DNA of 64,000 nt, taken from NCBI GenBank assembly GCA_037893225.1, contig JAZGUH010000451.1, positions 1,134,001-1,198,000 of the forward strand, given 5' to 3'. The stretch comes from Hippasteria phrygiana. Lineage: Eukaryota > Echinodermata > Asteroidea > Valvatida > Goniasteridae. Below the pieces are notes generated by a model. It saw only the letters and a program-made list of their open reading frames with translations, made no database searches and was not told where the DNA came from. How positions within the stretch are numbered: the stretch's first letter is position 1; every line of letters starts with the position of its first letter. Made by a program: the position numbers and the translations under genes. Positions 63,401-64,000 of the stretch are shown here, one piece after another.

Positions 63401-64000
63401 GTGGCAAACGTTAAGCAGTCACAATGCAGTAAACGGAAGAACGCACACAGAGTTCACGGGAAGAAATTTGTTGCGAGGTTTGAATTTTCTCGAAGAGTTC
63501 TAACGCTGTGAAGCTGGCGATGGTCCCAAATTGTTGCGCTAGATCTAAGCTACCCATACGTGTGAAAATTGCTGTATTTGGTCAATATCCCATTCAATTA
63601 TGAACAGGGAAAGGAGGGGCGTTCATCTGAATATTTGGCAAACGTTAAGCAGCCACAATGCAGTAAACGGGAGAACGCACACAGAGTTCACGGGAAGAAC
63701 TTTGTTGCGAGCTTTGAATTTTCTCGAAGAGTTCTAACGCTGTGAGACTGGCGATTGTCTCAAATTGTTGCGCTAGATCTAAGCTACCCATACGTGTGAA
63801 AAATACTAGATTTGGTCAATATCCCATTCAATTATGAACAGGGAAAGGAGGGGCGTTCATCTGAAAATGTGGCAAACGTTAAGCAGTCACAATGCAGTAA
63901 ACGGAAGAACGCACACAGAGTTCAGAGAAGGAAATTTGTTGCGAGGTTTGAATTTTCTCGAAGAGTTCTAACGCTGTGAAGCTGGCGATGGTCTGAAATT
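54434..64000 (+). repeat. mosaic satellite segment with a 4914-bp spaced repeat
   Basis: About 57850-59086 recurs as 62764-64000 (21 monomers apart) and runs off the window edge. It shares the rare CACAACGCAG variant at 58273 and 63187. Other recurrences are an exact single-monomer duplication (56797-57030 and 57031-57264) and the GTACAAATTACTGG monomer at 57478, 60052 and 61924. No other feature was seen. Confidence 0.8.

Larger units (their letters stand above)
28776..64000 (+). repeat. 234-bp satellite DNA array, right arm
   Basis: About 150 further monomers of the same satellite, in the same orientation and in phase with the left arm once the transposon and one TTAA are removed. The arm reaches the window edge, so the array end is not seen. 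Variant monomers recur in blocks at whole-monomer distances of 234, 468, 936, 1170, 1872, 2574, 4914, 6085 and 7021 bp, which shows repeated segmental duplication. Apart from the satellite nothing else is seen here: no gene, RNA gene or second mobile element. Confidence 0.98.

Noticed and set aside
1..64000. CENP-B box
   Set aside because: The core TTCG-4N-A-2N-CGGG was not found in the monomer on either strand; the only CGAA, in TCTCGAAG, lacks the CCCG partner at the required distance.

Overview
The window is almost entirely one satellite DNA array, interrupted by a single DNA transposon. About 261 monomers of 234 bp run head to tail, all on the same strand, in 1-25807 and 28776-64000. Nothing in the array looks protein coding. 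The satellite, the piggyBac-type transposase with a PGBD4-like layout and the absence of any prokaryotic gene organisation point to a eukaryote, most likely an animal. The species cannot be named from the sequence.

Layout: 1-4239 holds irregular monomers, several of them 233, 235 or 236 bp. 4240-15940 holds five near-identical copies of a 2340-bp higher-order repeat (10 monomers). 15941-25039 is a mosaic of monomer variants. 25040-25807 and the start of the right arm are one more fragment of the 2340-bp repeat, split by the transposon at 25812-28775. The right arm (28780-64000) is a patchwork of recent tandem duplications, always in whole-monomer steps: 936 bp (4-mer) twice over, 1170 bp (5-mer), 6085 bp (26-mer), 1872 bp (8-mer) and a 4914-bp (21-mer) spacing that runs off the right edge. 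This is the pattern expected of array growth by unequal exchange.

The transposon is a complete piggyBac-family element of about 2.96 kb. It has 17-bp perfect terminal inverted repeats, a TTAA target duplication, and one intact minus-strand transposase reading frame of 717 residues from the first ATG. The frame keeps all catalytic aspartates and a C-terminal Cys/His zinc ribbon. Removing the element and one TTAA restores the satellite monomer exactly, and five unoccupied paralogous sites lie in the 2340-bp repeats to the left.

The observation most worth following is in the satellite itself. The longest invariant block of the monomer contains a perfect three-unit heat shock element (nGAAnnTTCnnGAAn). 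The array could therefore be a dense platform of HSF binding sites, comparable in principle to human satellite III or the heat-responsive TCAST satellite of Tribolium. This is inference from the motif only.
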